Positions 1-10,906 of a DNA stretch of 64,000 nucleotides are shown here, one piece after another. A model generated the notes under the pieces. It ran no database searches and was not told the origin of the DNA. It saw nothing but the letters and a program-made list of their open reading frames with translations. The first letter of the stretch is position 1. Every line of letters starts with the position of its first letter. The stretch is taken from NCBI RefSeq assembly GCF_964204645.1, contig NC_134032.1:10720275-10784274 (forward strand), written 5' to 3'. Both the position numbers and the translations under genes were made by a program. Source of the DNA: Tubulanus polymorphus. Its lineage: Eukaryota; Nemertea; Palaeonemertea; Tubulaniformes; Tubulanidae.

Positions 1-733
1 TTCTGCAGATAAAATCGTCAGACCCGAGATCGAAAGTGACATTGGGCACGGTGTGAAACGTGTTCGGTTTCCTAGTAAACCGGCGTAGAAGGCGATGGAT
101 CATCAAGTTGAAACATTTCGGGCCCAATTTCGACTCACACGAACTCGGTCGACTCGAGATGTTCAAAGTCTGTTCTTCGATGCGCAAACTGAGTAAACCG
201 AGAGACAATAAGTGGTAATCAACGGGCATGTTCAGAACGAATTGACCAGCGCTCGAAACCCACGACCACCAGAACGGATTGAAAGTCGTTTTGTCGACTG
301 CCGCCAACGACTCGATCGACACGTTCAAACCTGATAATCTGAATTTGACGACGTGCGAGTGGTCTTTCCGAAATCTGCGGAATTTAAGAACTTGGTTCTG
401 TTTATCGTCGATCGTCAAGCGACATCGCATCAGTTCATCGCTACACGTGGATGCGTCTGGATAGGTTACCCTCAGTTTTCGCAGCACCGAATCAACGTTG
501 ACTTTAGTTTTGGTAACCGGTGCGGCAGGCAGCGGCGTCGTCGGGACTGGAGTAGTAGCCGACGCATTCGCAGTAGTCCGGACGACGACCGGGCGTAGAG
601 AGGAAACCGTGTCCGATGTGACCGGTCCGACAGTTGTCCGCGACTCGATTGTCGTAGTATTGTTAGTCCGGTTCGCGGTCATCGACACCGATTGGCAGAC
701 GATCAAAATGCAAAATACGCCTCGCGTGAACAT
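1..733 (-). CDS. N-terminal part of an unrecognised secreted or membrane protein
   Basis: On the minus strand the frame is open from an ATG at 733 to the window edge (244 codons plus 1 base), so the protein continues to the left. The first residues, MFTRGVFCILIVCQSVSMTA, look like a signal peptide. A Thr/Val/Pro-rich segment follows (about residues 20-75), then a more globular part with several Cys and N-glycosylation sequons. Codon use is GC-richer than the surrounding DNA and resembles the other genes here. A 5' UTR intron is supported by an acceptor (TTTTCAG) ending at 751 and a donor (GTGAGT) whose upstream exon ends at 914. I do not recognise the family; the stretch after the Thr-rich part has no motif I can name. 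Function unknown. The coding call is fairly secure because of length, signal peptide and splice context. Confidence 0.65.
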   Translation of the reverse strand, partial: MFTRGVFCILIVCQSVSMTANRTNNTTTIESRTTVGPVTSDTVSSLRPVVVRTTANASATTPVPTTPLPAAPVTKTKVNVDSVLRKLRVTYPDASTCSDELMRCRLTIDDKQNQVLKFRRFRKDHSHVVKFRLSGLNVSIESLAAVDKTTFNPFWWSWVSSAGQFVLNMPVDYHLLSLGLLSLRIEEQTLNISSRPSSCESKLGPKCFNLMIHRLLRRFTRKPNTFHTVPNVTFDLGSDDFICR

Positions 734-1379
734 CTCAGTCCGGTATAGATCTGAAAATTAGGAGAAATATTACGAATATACAAACAATGAAAGCAAATTT
801 TTACTAATAATGCAACCTTGTTCCCTTTCATCGATAACTTGATTTTTAGTTTTATGAAAAAAGCGTCGTAGAGATCATTAAACAAAAGGTGGAAAAACAG
901 CGAGTATACTCACCGATCTTTGTGCTCAAATTCAACAAGTTGTCATTGATTGCGTACCACGCGCGCGAGTAAGGGACAGTTATCGATATTGACGTATTTC
1001 ATCCTGTTCTGAATCCAGTCACTCGTCGACACAATGCAAACATCGTATTTACCCAAAACCCATACGAACAATTATCAACGAGTGAAATGCGGGATCATTT
1101 TAAACTATTTCAATAGGAAGTTGATATATTCTCTGCATTATACTTCATTTACTTCCTTTCTGTATTATGCGTATATGACATGGTTAAAAATATCAGACAC
1201 TCACAAGTTTGAGCATTTAGTTTAAAATAAAAGCTTTTATGTTTTTTTTTTTTTAATACTGCAGATACCCAGATGCGTGTTGGCCCACAAATTCCACGAC
1301 CCAGTCCTAAAACAGAGGTCAAGGTCAGACACGTGACAATGTCGGTTCAATTCCGCGCGAATTTTTAAGAATATTTACA

Positions 1380-2340
1380 TATACAAATACTTTGGCAAAT
1401 ACTTTTTACATTACGAATACTTTTATGAATACAATTTTCATATGCCTTTACATGACACACCATTCATTGTGATTTTAGTTCAGTAGAAATGCAACTGAGG
1501 TGATTAGGAATCGATCTATCTTTTAGAGCCCAGAGAAAATTACAAAAACCTATCATGGATATACAAATATACAAAAAAAATGCATGAGAATAATCTTTCA
1601 ATTCGAAATCTGTTGCAATTACTCGTAAAGCAGTTAATGTGGCAACGTAATTATTTTCCTAATGATTTTAAACTAATTCAGAAACGGTTGTTACATTATC
1701 TGATACCAGTTTGTTTGATTACACGAAAAAATTATCATTACGAAAACAAATGATAATAATAATGTTTTATTTACGAATTAAATTACAATATAAAATGAAA
1801 TGTTATAATACCTACATACAAAATGTTTCAATGATAACTTCCTAGACATCTCATTAAACAGTGCATCACATAGATTAAAATACCTTTTTAAAATTGCCTG
1901 AAATACCTTTATAAAACGGCATCGACTGCAATAGAAAGAATCCCTTGACTGCCACAGTAGCACTCTCAGTTCACCTATATATAACCATATGAAAATATGA
2001 ATTTACAAAAGATCGATCGTGGTTTTAGCCCAGTGTTAATCCGACAGAGTGGTAAAGCATCGAAATACCTTTTTTACCCCAAAGAAAACGACAAAAACCT
2101 CCCGAAATAAAACTGTAGAGAACTTTGAATGCATCTATAAATTCAAAATATATTCAAATTACTCGTAAATTAATCAATTCGGCAACGTAATTATTTTATT
2201 CGTAATGTATTTGAACTTATTTAGAATGTTATGTTTTGAATTCAGAGATGTAACTTTAACACGTTCGTTTTCATTTCGGGAGAGTTTTGTGATTTTTTTC
2301 TGGGGTCTAAAGGGTATTTTGATGCTCTACCCCCTCCGAC
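1380..2340. repeat. Degenerate copies of the 4.6-12.6 kb repeat family
   Basis: Segments here match pieces of the repeat that recurs at 8.1-12.6 kb. They include the block around 1835-1960 (shared with 8245-8345 and 10110-10210), the block around 2010-2100 beginning with a 'gatcgtggttttagccc'-like string, and 'attcaaattactcgta' at about 2153. Spacing is irregular and identity lower than among the later copies, so this looks like an older copy. No gene is seen in 915-3000. Confidence 0.5.
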
Positions 2341-3000
2341 GGATTTTCACTTAACTAAATTCACAATAGATGTTCTGTGTAGATTCTATGTGCAGTTTTA
2401 TATAGCTAGATACATGTAGCAAATGGGTAAAATAATCGAATCGATTTTTCTTTAGCCTCCGCACAACTCAGAATCAGTAACACTGGGGCTATACACCTCA
2501 ATATTTTTGACTGATCCAAATCCTTCTAAATTCAGAGCATTGATGCAACAGAAAAATGAATATGTATTATAAGATGTGTGTACGTTTGTATCAAACGGTA
2601 AAACATTCGCTTAAAGTTTCGAACATCTGTAATCATTGTCAGGATGAATGAATAAGGCTAAAGGTATAGTTCAGCATTGTACTACTACGCGGATGTGAAT
2701 ACGCGGTAAGCGCCGAATCTGCGTTCACAATACAGAAAATACGCGACCAGTTCAGTTCCGTTGTTTGATCGGGCTTTTGGCCGCGTATTTCCGTACGGAA
2801 CTGAATAAGCCGTGAATAGGCCTCGAATAGTTTCCAAGTGTGGACGCTTAGCACCGTACTGAAATCCTAATGTAAACGCAGATAAAGACACAAACAAACT
2901 ATCTCGAACAAAGAGTAATTGCATAAAGAGATTTAAACATTAAAGAAACATAGAATATAGATGAAATATGTAGAACACTCATCAGTGATTTCTAGCTTAG

Positions 3001-4086
3001 TTAGAACATAACGCGTCGTGCGAAACTCCGGAATTTACTATCGGTAGAAATCAGAATGTAGAAATTAACGACTGAATTTAACACCGATGAAGTAAGAGCG
3101 AATTGTTGGATTATGGAATATGTTCTGTTATCGTGTATTACGTAACCAGTCATTGATAGAAGTCTCGGTATTGTGGCAGGGATTTCACAGATTAGGAAAA
3201 AAACGACGAGCGCGATGACATTTCTGAGAGCGCGGAGATCGATAACGTTCGTCTGGGCGACGGAATCGCTACGAATAAGAGATCGTCTGGCCACGGTGGC
3301 TCGATATAAAACAAATATCAACAGGAAATTAACGACTACCAAAACGCAAGAAGGAAATATAGTTGTTATGAATATGTACGCATAAAAGTCATAAATCTCA
3401 TAAATCTGTGCAATTATCTTTGTAAGTTTAAATATGTTATAACCTCCATGACTAGTATAAACACGAATGTTCAGTCTGAGACAAGGCCAGCGATAAGAAT
3501 CTGGGAATGTGATAGGCATTATGTAATGCCAGTTTGTCAACGCGCAAAAGATAACCATCGAAATCACGATTGAAAGTAGCGTATTTTTCGTCCAGAATCG
3601 CGCGGCGCGCAACGGAAACGAAATCACAATCAATCGATCAACGCTCAGCAAAACAATCGACCAATTCCTCGATGCTTGAAACCATACATACGTGAAAGAA
3701 AACACGTACGTTATCCAACCGCCGAATTTGAACGAGTACAGAATCCAACCACCGAGATTGCGTCCGTAAATACGAAACATGACGTCAACCAGAATCGCGT
3801 ACCCGTATAAAACCCGTATCGGGTACAAAAACGCGACCGACACGAGAAACAATAAATCGAAGCAAGCTACAAATTTGCAGACGCAATACGATTTCCGTTT
3901 CTTGAAACGTTCGATCGTGACGATTATGAGAATATTAGACGCGATTCCTACCAGCGTTAACGCGCCGTATAGAATTGTACCGACGTAAAACGCATCGATG
4001 AAAAGTGTTTGTAGGTCTGTCGGTAAGGTTTGCGCACAAGACGGCATGATGTGCGATCCATTCTGAACTACAGACGATGTCATCAT
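3001..4086 (-). CDS. Rhodopsin-family G-protein-coupled receptor, intronless
   Basis: This 361-aa single-exon ORF starts at a double ATG and has seven hydrophobic segments. After TM3 comes SVDRLIVISFPLRA, a variant of the (D/E)RY-containing end of TM3 with ICL2. TM7 has NSVVNFYILIS where NPxxY is usual, followed by a short tail with basic residues (STDSKFRSFARR). TM1 carries the conserved Asn (GIASNILIIV). An N-glycosylation sequon lies near the N-terminus (NGSH). This is the pattern of the large, divergent peptide-receptor-like expansions of lophotrochozoans; the ligand cannot be told. It belongs to the same subfamily as the receptor at 22.1 kb (shared ISFPL..A.R after TM3), and a C-terminal fragment of a close relative lies at 6.9-7.0 kb. 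No 5' intron is obvious. Confidence 0.85.
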   Translation of the reverse strand: MMTSSVVQNGSHIMPSCAQTLPTDLQTLFIDAFYVGTILYGALTLVGIASNILIIVTIERFKKRKSYCVCKFVACFDLLFLVSVAFLYPIRVLYGYAILVDVMFRIYGRNLGGWILYSFKFGGWITYVFSFTYVWFQASRNWSIVLLSVDRLIVISFPLRAARFWTKNTLLSIVISMVIFCALTNWHYIMPITFPDSYRWPCLRLNIRVYTSHGGYNIFKLTKIIAQIYEIYDFYAYIFITTIFPSCVLVVVNFLLIFVLYRATVARRSLIRSDSVAQTNVIDLRALRNVIALVVFFLICEIPATIPRLLSMTGYVIHDNRTYSIIQQFALTSSVLNSVVNFYILISTDSKFRSFARRVMF

Positions 4087-4615
4087 TAAACGACTTGACA
4101 GACGAAAATCTAACGAATCATCAGTTCAGCGCGTCAACAATATTCAAATCTATAATGATGATAAAATTGTGAGTCGGGTACTTCGTGTTCTAGGATTATT
4201 TCACTAATGGATGAAATGTGATATAAATGGAAAAAAATGGTCAGATGTATATACTAACTACACTTGTCAGTCAGAAGCACGGGTCTCAATACTGTCGACT
4301 CAGACTCTATATAGCTACATTTTACAACTAGTTATTTTCATGAGCACATTAATCGTTGGCATAAAATCCCGAACATCGTGATATTTTAATGTTCGATGAA
4401 TCCCTTCATTTCGAATGTGCACGGCATGGCTGTGCAGAAAACCAAATATCGCTGCTTTGCAGCTATATTTATTTGATATTTGTGTTTAGTAGGTCTATTT
4501 CAGGACCAGGTGATATATGTTAGGGTGATAACGTTTGTGATAATGTGTTTGCTTCAATTGATATTTGGAGTCTGCTATCTATCAATGTTTAACCTCATGT
4601 ACTTCGGTGGTAAGT

Positions 4616-6480
4616 AAGTAAAACATAATAAAAACCTCCCGAAATGTAAAAATACATTATTTCAAGTGCATCTATGGATTCAAAACATATTCAAATTACT
4701 CGTACATTAATTAATTAGACAACGTAATTAATCGTCTAACGTATTTGAACTTATTTAGAAACGACTGTATTATCATCTGCTCTCATCATGTAGTTCTACT
4801 TTTATCTCGTAGATGGCGCATGTGTGAAAGGATAACACATGAACCAATTCATATAACTTGTTAGAAAAACAATTAGTTCCGGGAAATTCTGATAGATGGC
4901 GATCGTGCATCAATCTTTTCTAATGCGAAATCAGGACATTAACTAGCTTATTATTAGCTTCATTAATCAATCATTTACCTAAGCCACTACTAATTAGTCT
5001 CAATAAACCGGAAACCTGGACCATCCCCAGTTATCCTCTACTCACTGACTACCCAGTACCAGCGTCGATTATCCTCTACTCACTGACTACCCAGTACCAG
5101 CGTCGATTGACCGGGTTCAAACCTGGGACTATCCCGACTATTATTAGCTTCAATCTGAACTTTCATCCTCTATTCAGCAAAAGGAATGCTCAAGATCAGT
5201 TTCAGTGGACCTTGGGTTCGAATCTGGGGGACACCCCTTTTTATCCTCTATTCACCATCAGGACCACTTGGAAACAGTATCAGTAGACCAGGTTCAAATC
5301 TGGGCCCATCCTGACCTTGTTAAACACCTTTTCATTATGTGCCCAACCTCTCAGAAACAGAACAATTCAATTGATGATTTTGCAATAATAAATATTTTAT
5401 TTACCTGCAATCCTCTATAAAGATAAATATATAAATATGATTCATTTGACGATAGAGTCAAAAATGTATTTTTTAAATTTCGATACAAAATAGTTGACAA
5501 ATAGAAAGTGCGCGCAGGTTAGTGGAATGTCTGCTTAGTTTGCTCCTAACACGGCTTAGAGAGGAGGGATTAGATCACACTAGAGTACTTATATTCTGTA
5601 ATTATATTCTTACCCCTTCAAACACTTAGAGGGGTGAAGCAATCGTTTCGCGTAGAAATCAGTGATATGTTAATAAATACATGATATTTTCACATTTAAC
5701 AAAAACAGCTATTTACAAATTTATAAAAGGACGAAATAGAATTGTGGATGGAAAATAACGCAAAAACGCTACATGATCACAAAGGGCAAGATAGCGTTAT
5801 TTCATCGAATAGCTTTCATATAAGCTTTCATATACATTACATCGCAACTTTATACAGTAAAATCTCAAAATTGCAATAACAATCTCTGACCCTTATAAGA
5901 AACATTTACAAGGTATATTCTCGTTATATATAAAATGTTTCTATTGTAAATTTGGACGAATTTTTACATGATCTGATACGAATCGACCTGCTTAAAACTG
6001 TTTTAGTTCCCGGACGGTTCAAAACATATCGATGGTAAATTGAAATATTTTTAATAAATAGACGACGACATATTTTCATTAAATGATTCACCTCATAAGC
6101 AAGACTAAGTTCAAAAGTAAAATATATCTAAGACCGCTCTTAGACTGAAAGGATGGCTATAGAAGCAAATGAGCAAAGACTGGTCTTTATTGTTAGATTT
6201 GTTTTTAGAACCCAAATGAGCTTAGACCGTCTATGTTGTTGGATAAGAGTTGTTAGGCTATAGAACCAGAGTAACACTGCAATCTCAATGAATTTTCGAT
6301 TGCGCGCAACTGGCCCCTAAATTCAGTTCTACTGTTGTAAGTCACAATATGAAGCTTGAGAGTTAAAATCAGCTTGTTCTCTGAGTCATGTCTGAACTCA
6401 GAACTCACTCCTTATTAAATTGTATGGTTACTAGTAATCGTGTTCCTAATTTTCTAAGAATAGAGATCCCTCTTTCCATT
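4616..6480. repeat. Large repeat, copy 1 of a 1.7-1.9 kb segmental duplication
   Basis: The stretch runs parallel to 10907-12610. It begins with 'aaaacctcccgaaat', passes through the B-box-like triplet block (5030-5340), then 'gtgcgcgcaggttagtgg' (5508 vs 11698), then 'tcccggacggttcaaaa' (about 6007 vs 12168), and ends at 'gagatccctctttcca' (about 6463 vs 12591). Inside copy 1 a 38-bp unit starting 'ttatcctctactcactg' is tandemly doubled at 5032-5107. No coding ORF is supported. I could not identify transposon termini. Confidence 0.75.
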
Positions 6481-6870
6481 CACACAGTCCGTTGCTTATC
6501 CTTAGAAAATTATGCAAATGAAGAATCTGAGGACGCATGTGGCTCCCCTCCCGATAGGTTGTTGAACTCGGCACCCACCCTCACACCATAATGGTGAACA
6601 AAATGGTGGTATCAACTTCGGTCGATGTATCAAGCTTTGTGCGTTTAATTCTTAAATGTGTTTTTCTTGTATTTCAGGTTATGTTGTGTGTTTTATTAGT
6701 TCAGCTCCGTATAGAATGCAGGTTAATAAGAATGAAAAATTATCCACATTCAGAATCATGGAATTGTAGAATACTGAAAATTCATATTGATGGGGATTCG
6801 AACCTGATCATGGTGACCGGTACCTCTACGTCAACGTACTACATGCTCTTGAAAAATAACTGGATGTAAA
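6481..6870. other. Intergenic, no gene supported
   Basis: A 92-codon open frame (6591-6869) is present but has no recognisable domain and is in the same frame as the downstream GPCR fragment only after a stop. The sequence at about 6795-6810 contains a perfect B-box-like string on the minus strand (ggttcgaatcc) without a convincing A box. Confidence 0.4.
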
Positions 6871-6872
6871 GG

Positions 6873-7021
6873 TTGAAGAAATCGAATCAAGAGTCCGAGT
6901 CGGCTTTCGCTTCAACGATGTTTAATTCGGTCGGTAATTTTTACATTTTGATTTCAACCGATAGTAAATTCCGAGGTTTCGCGCGACGCGTCGTGTCAGT
7001 AAAAAGATTTTATAAAAGATG
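6873..7021 (+). pseudogene. GPCR C-terminal fragment (TM7 and tail)
   Basis: The plus-strand frame ending with the TGA at 7020-7022 reads FNSVGNFYILISTDSKFRG, then FARRVVS. This is nearly identical to the TM7 end and tail of the receptor at 3001-4086 (LNSVVNFYILISTDSKFRS, then FARRV). Upstream of about 6905 similarity stops and a stop codon lies at 6867-6869, so TM1-TM6 are absent. It is in opposite orientation to the intact gene about 2.8 kb away. It is a truncated duplicate, not a working receptor. The tail is longer than in the intact gene. Confidence 0.8.
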
Positions 7022-7300
7022 ACTAATCACGCACAAGAGCAATTGGTAATATCTTTTTTCAGGCCAAAGGTCGAAGAGTCGAGCTCATAAAAAATAAAAA
7101 TAAATTCTCGCACGCTCGAATTTATTTCTTCAACCATTAACCTGAAACAACATATTCCCAATTACTCTTATATTCATGTTTTAAAAGTGAGAGTTAAATG
7201 TTAACATAATAATCTAGAAAAATAAGATCAAATATAGATTTCGAATAATAAAAAATCAATTTTTAACATAAAAAGTGTGAGTAAAGTGTGAGTAAAATAA

Positions 7301-8023
7301 TTCATATTCAAAACATTGAATATTCATATTTATATGCGTTGGATTCATTTTAATAAAAGTTTTGTAATAAAAATGAAGATAGAAGAAGAAGAACCTAAAT
7401 TCAAAATCGAAATAAATGAAACCAATAACTTATTTTCACAGTTTAACATTAAGAATTATATTTCAGCATCAAATTTAGTGTATGAGAGACATTATAAAAT
7501 TGATAATATCACTGTAATTAATCAAATATTATCAAATGAAACTTATTTAATTACTGATTAGAACTAGTGATAATGGAACTATTGGAACTATTAGAACCAT
7601 TAGAACTTTTGATAATGGAATCAAAAATCCTAAAACATTTAATACAGTTTTAAATTTTAAAGGAACTTTAGATGAAAACATAATAAATATTCTTAAAATT
7701 ACTTTCAATGAATGAAAAAGTGATATAATATTTTCAAAAGATTATAATGATTTGATTAACTTAAGAATTGAAAAAAAGACAATTATATTATTTCAATTTT
7801 GATAATAAACAAATTATCTATAACGATAATTCATCAAATATTGGTATTCAATGTAATTTAGATGATGAATATTCAAGATCACATAAATCAAAGCATTATC
7901 AGACAATTAAACATATCGAATATGGAAAGAATAATAATTCTATATTGAAATAAGATTAAGCTGTATGTTTCAAATATCATGACTCAAAAATAATAATTCA
8001 ACTCTAAATATTCATATTCAAAA
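7301..8023 (+). repeat. Repeated 13-mer ahead of two AT-rich ORFs
   Basis: The string ttcatattcaaaa occurs at 7301-7313 and again at 8011-8023. The first copy lies 33 or 72 bp before the candidate starts of the broken ORF. The second lies 44 bp before the ATG of the small membrane ORF at 8067. It may be a shared promoter-like element of the island, or coincidence in AT-rich DNA. Confidence 0.3.
7334..7953 (+). pseudogene. Broken coding region in an AT-rich island
   Basis: Composition jumps to roughly 80 percent AT compared with the neighbours. A first frame (ATG at 7334 or 7373) stops at 7561. The next frame is open from about 7551 to 7715, continues past that stop to about 7800, and a third frame is open to 7953. 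Joined only conceptually, these look like one acidic/basic, Asn/Ile-rich protein of about 200 residues split by two frameshifts and one or two stops. Codon use is strongly A/T-ending, unlike the GC-rich host genes. I do not recognise the family. An ancient insertion from a mobile element or virus-like element is possible but unproven. Chance openness in AT-rich DNA is less likely because AT-rich DNA is rich in stops. Confidence 0.4.
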
Positions 8024-8066
8024 TAAGATATTTCAAATTACTTTTAATTTTTTTTTCTTTAAATAA

Positions 8067-8228
8067 ATGGATGGTTTCATTCCAACTGGGAAAAGTGATT
8101 GGAAGCATTATCTTATAGCAGGAGGGTTAATATCGGCTGCGCTTTTCTTTTACTATGAGAATATAAGTAAGGATCTAATGAATAAAAATATTAAATTGAG
8201 TAAAAAGTTAAAGAAGTTAAATACATGA
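8067..8228 (+). CDS. Small single-pass membrane protein ORF (53 aa) in the AT-rich island
   Basis: The ORF starts at the ATG at 8067 and ends with TGA at 8226-8228. It has a short polar N-terminus (MDGFIPTGKSDWKHY), one hydrophobic segment (LIAGGLISAALFFYY, about residues 16-30) and a Lys-rich C-terminus (KLSKKLKKLNT). This is the layout of a small type-III/N-out membrane protein. There are no introns. It immediately abuts the start of the next large repeat copy. Family not recognised. It could be a surviving gene of a decayed mobile element together with the broken ORF at 7334-7953, or a chance ORF. Confidence 0.35.
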   Translation: MDGFIPTGKSDWKHYLIAGGLISAALFFYYENISKDLMNKNIKLSKKLKKLNT

Positions 8229-9066
8229 AACATGAATAATTTTCCAGACATCTCATTAAAGAGTGCATCACATACATTGAAAATACCTTTTTTAAAACGG
8301 CATAGACTGCAAGTGAAAGAATCCCTTGACTGCCACAGTAGCATTCTCAGTTCACCTTTATATTGCTATATGAAAATATGTATTGATTCTTCACAAAGGA
8401 TCTATTGTGATTTTAGTTCAGTGAAAATCCAACAGAGGGGGTAAAGTATCGAAATGAGTTTTAGAGCCAAGAAAAAATAACAAAAACCTGCCGAAATAAA
8501 AAAATACATTATTTCAAGTGCATCTATGGATACAAAACATATTCAAATTACTCGTAGATTAATTATAATTAGACAACGTAATTAATCGTCTAACGTATTT
8601 GAACTTATTTAGAAACGACTGTGTTATCATCTGCAAGGAAATAGCGGAATAGCTCTCATCATGTAGTTCTACTTTCATCTCGTAGATGGCGCATGTGTGA
8701 AAGGATAACAAATGAACGAATTCATATAACTTGTTAGAAAAACAATTAGTTCCGGGAAATTCTGATAGATGGCGATCGTGCATCAATCTTTACTAATGCG
8801 AATTTAGGACATTAACTAGCTTATTATTAGCTTGATTAATCAGTCATTTATCTAAGCCACTACTAATTAGTCTCAATAGACCGGAAACCTGGACCACCCC
8901 CAGTTATCCTCTGCTCAATGACTACCCAGTTCCAGCGTCAATTGACCGGGTTCAAACCTGGGACTACGCAGACTATTAGCTTCAATCTTAACTCTATTCA
9001 GCAAAAGGAACGCTCCAAATCAGTTAATATAACATACAACTCCCATATCGCACTTAGTTCATTAGC
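8229..9066. repeat. Repeat family copy including tandem unit 1
   Basis: The copy runs from 'aacatgaataattttccag' to the start of the tandem duplicate. The part 8398-9066 is repeated essentially unchanged at 9071-9739. It carries a 75-codon minus-strand ORF (8559-8786) that is identical in the second copy, is not conserved as a protein in other copies, and is not called as a gene. Confidence 0.8.
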
Positions 9067-9070
9067 TCTA

Positions 9071-9739
9071 GGATCTATTGTGATTTTAGTTCAGTGAAAA
9101 TCCAACAGAGGGGGTAAAGTATCGAAATGAGTTTTAGAGCCAAGAAAAAATAACAAAAACCTGCCGAAATAAAAAAATACATTATTTCAAGTGCATCTAT
9201 GGATACAAAACATATTCAAATTACTCGTAGATTAATTATAATTAGACAACGTAATTAATCGTCTAACGTATTTGAACTTATTTAGAAACGACTGTGTTAT
9301 CATCTGCAAGGAAATAGCGGAATAGCTCTCATCATGTAGTTCTACTTTCATCTCGTAGATGGCGCATGTGTGAAAGGATAACAAATGAACGAATTCATAT
9401 AACTTGTTAGAAAAACAATTAGTTCCGGGAAATTCTGATAGATGGCGATCGTGCATCAATCTTTACTAATGCGAATTTAGGACATTAACTAGCTTATTAT
9501 TAGCTTGATTAATCAGTCATTTATCTAAGCCACTACTAATTAGTCTCAATAGACCGGAAACCTGGACCACCCCCAGTTATCCTCTGCTCAATGACTACCC
9601 AGTTCCAGCGTCAATTGACCGGGTTCAAACCTGGGACTACGCAGACTATTAGCTTCAATCTTAACTCTATTCAGCAAAAGGAACGCTCCAAATCAGTTAA
9701 TATAACATACAACTCCCATATCGCACTTAGTTCATTAGC
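9071..9739. repeat. Tandem unit 2 (about 669 bp, offset 673)
   Basis: This is a direct duplicate of 8398-9066, separated by a 4-bp spacer (tcta). All stretches compared by eye are identical, so the duplication is very recent or an assembly effect. It ends at 'ttcattagc'. Confidence 0.85.
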
Positions 9740-9799
9740 AGATAACGACCATTTATTTTCCTTTTTTTCAATGATTGCAAAAGATAATATGAAGAGATT

Positions 9800-10906
9800 T
9801 ATCATTTTCTAGATATTTTAGCACACAGAAGTATTCTCAACTCGCCCCCACGTGACTGTATGGAAAACTATATGAATTCTTTACAAAGCATTTATTGTGA
9901 TTTTTGTTTCAGTTGAAATCCAACAGAAGGGGTTAGGTATCGAAACACCCTTTATACCCAAAATGAAATAACAAAAGAGCTATTTTTCTAATGTTTCTGA
10001 AGTTAATAAGAAACCACTGTTATCATTATCAGATACCGGTTTGTTTATTTCATGAATAATTCAAAAAAAATTCGAAAACAAATGTTTTACATGAAACATG
10101 AATAATTTTCCAGACATCTCATTAAAGAGTGCATCACATACATATAAAATACCTTTTATATAACGGCATAGACTGCAAGAGAAGAATCCCTTGATTGTCA
10201 CAGTAGCATTCTCAGTTCATCTTTATATTACTATATGAAAATATGTATGGATTCTTTACAAAGGATATCTTGTGATTTTAGTTCAGTGAAAATCCAACAG
10301 AGGGGGTAAAGTATCGAAATGCGTTTTAGAGCCCAGAAAACATAACAAAAACCTCCCGAAATTTAAAAATACATTATTTCAAGTGCATCTATGGATTCAA
10401 AACATATTCAAATTAATCGTAGATTAATTAATTAGACAACGTAATTAATCGTTTAACGTATTTGAACTTATTTAGAAACGACTGCATTATCATCTGCTAG
10501 GAAAAAGCGGAATAGCTCTCATCATGTAGTTCTATCTCGTAGATGGCGCATGTGTGAAAGGATAACACATGAACGAATTCATACAACTTGTTAGAAAAAC
10601 AATTAGTTCCGGGAAATTCTGATAGATGGCGATACAAATGCGAATTTAGGATATTAACTAGCTTATCCCCAGTTTATCCTCTACTCACTGACTACCCAGT
10701 GCCAGCGTCGATTGACCGGGTTCAAACCTGGGAATATCCAAACTATTAGCTTCAATCTTAACTTTCATCCTCTATTTAGCAAAAGGAACGCTCAAGATCA
10801 GTTTCAATGGACCGTGGGTTCGAATCTGGGGACACCCCTTTTCATCCTCTATTCACCATCAGGACCACTTGGAAACAGTATCAGCAGACCAGGTTCAAAT
10901 CCTGAC
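9800..10906. repeat. Repeat family copy 3
   Basis: It contains the same ordered blocks as 8229-9066: 'aacatgaataattttccag' at about 10088, 'agtgaaaatccaacagaggg' at about 10285, 'cctcccgaaat' at about 10351 and 'tagatggcgcatgtgtgaaa' at about 10540. It lacks part of the 'attattagcttgattaatc' block and ends in the three-unit B-box-like block (10676-10915). Confidence 0.75.

Noticed and set aside
8559-9459. Two identical 75-codon ORFs
   Set aside because: They are identical only because of the tandem duplication; other copies of the repeat break the frame.
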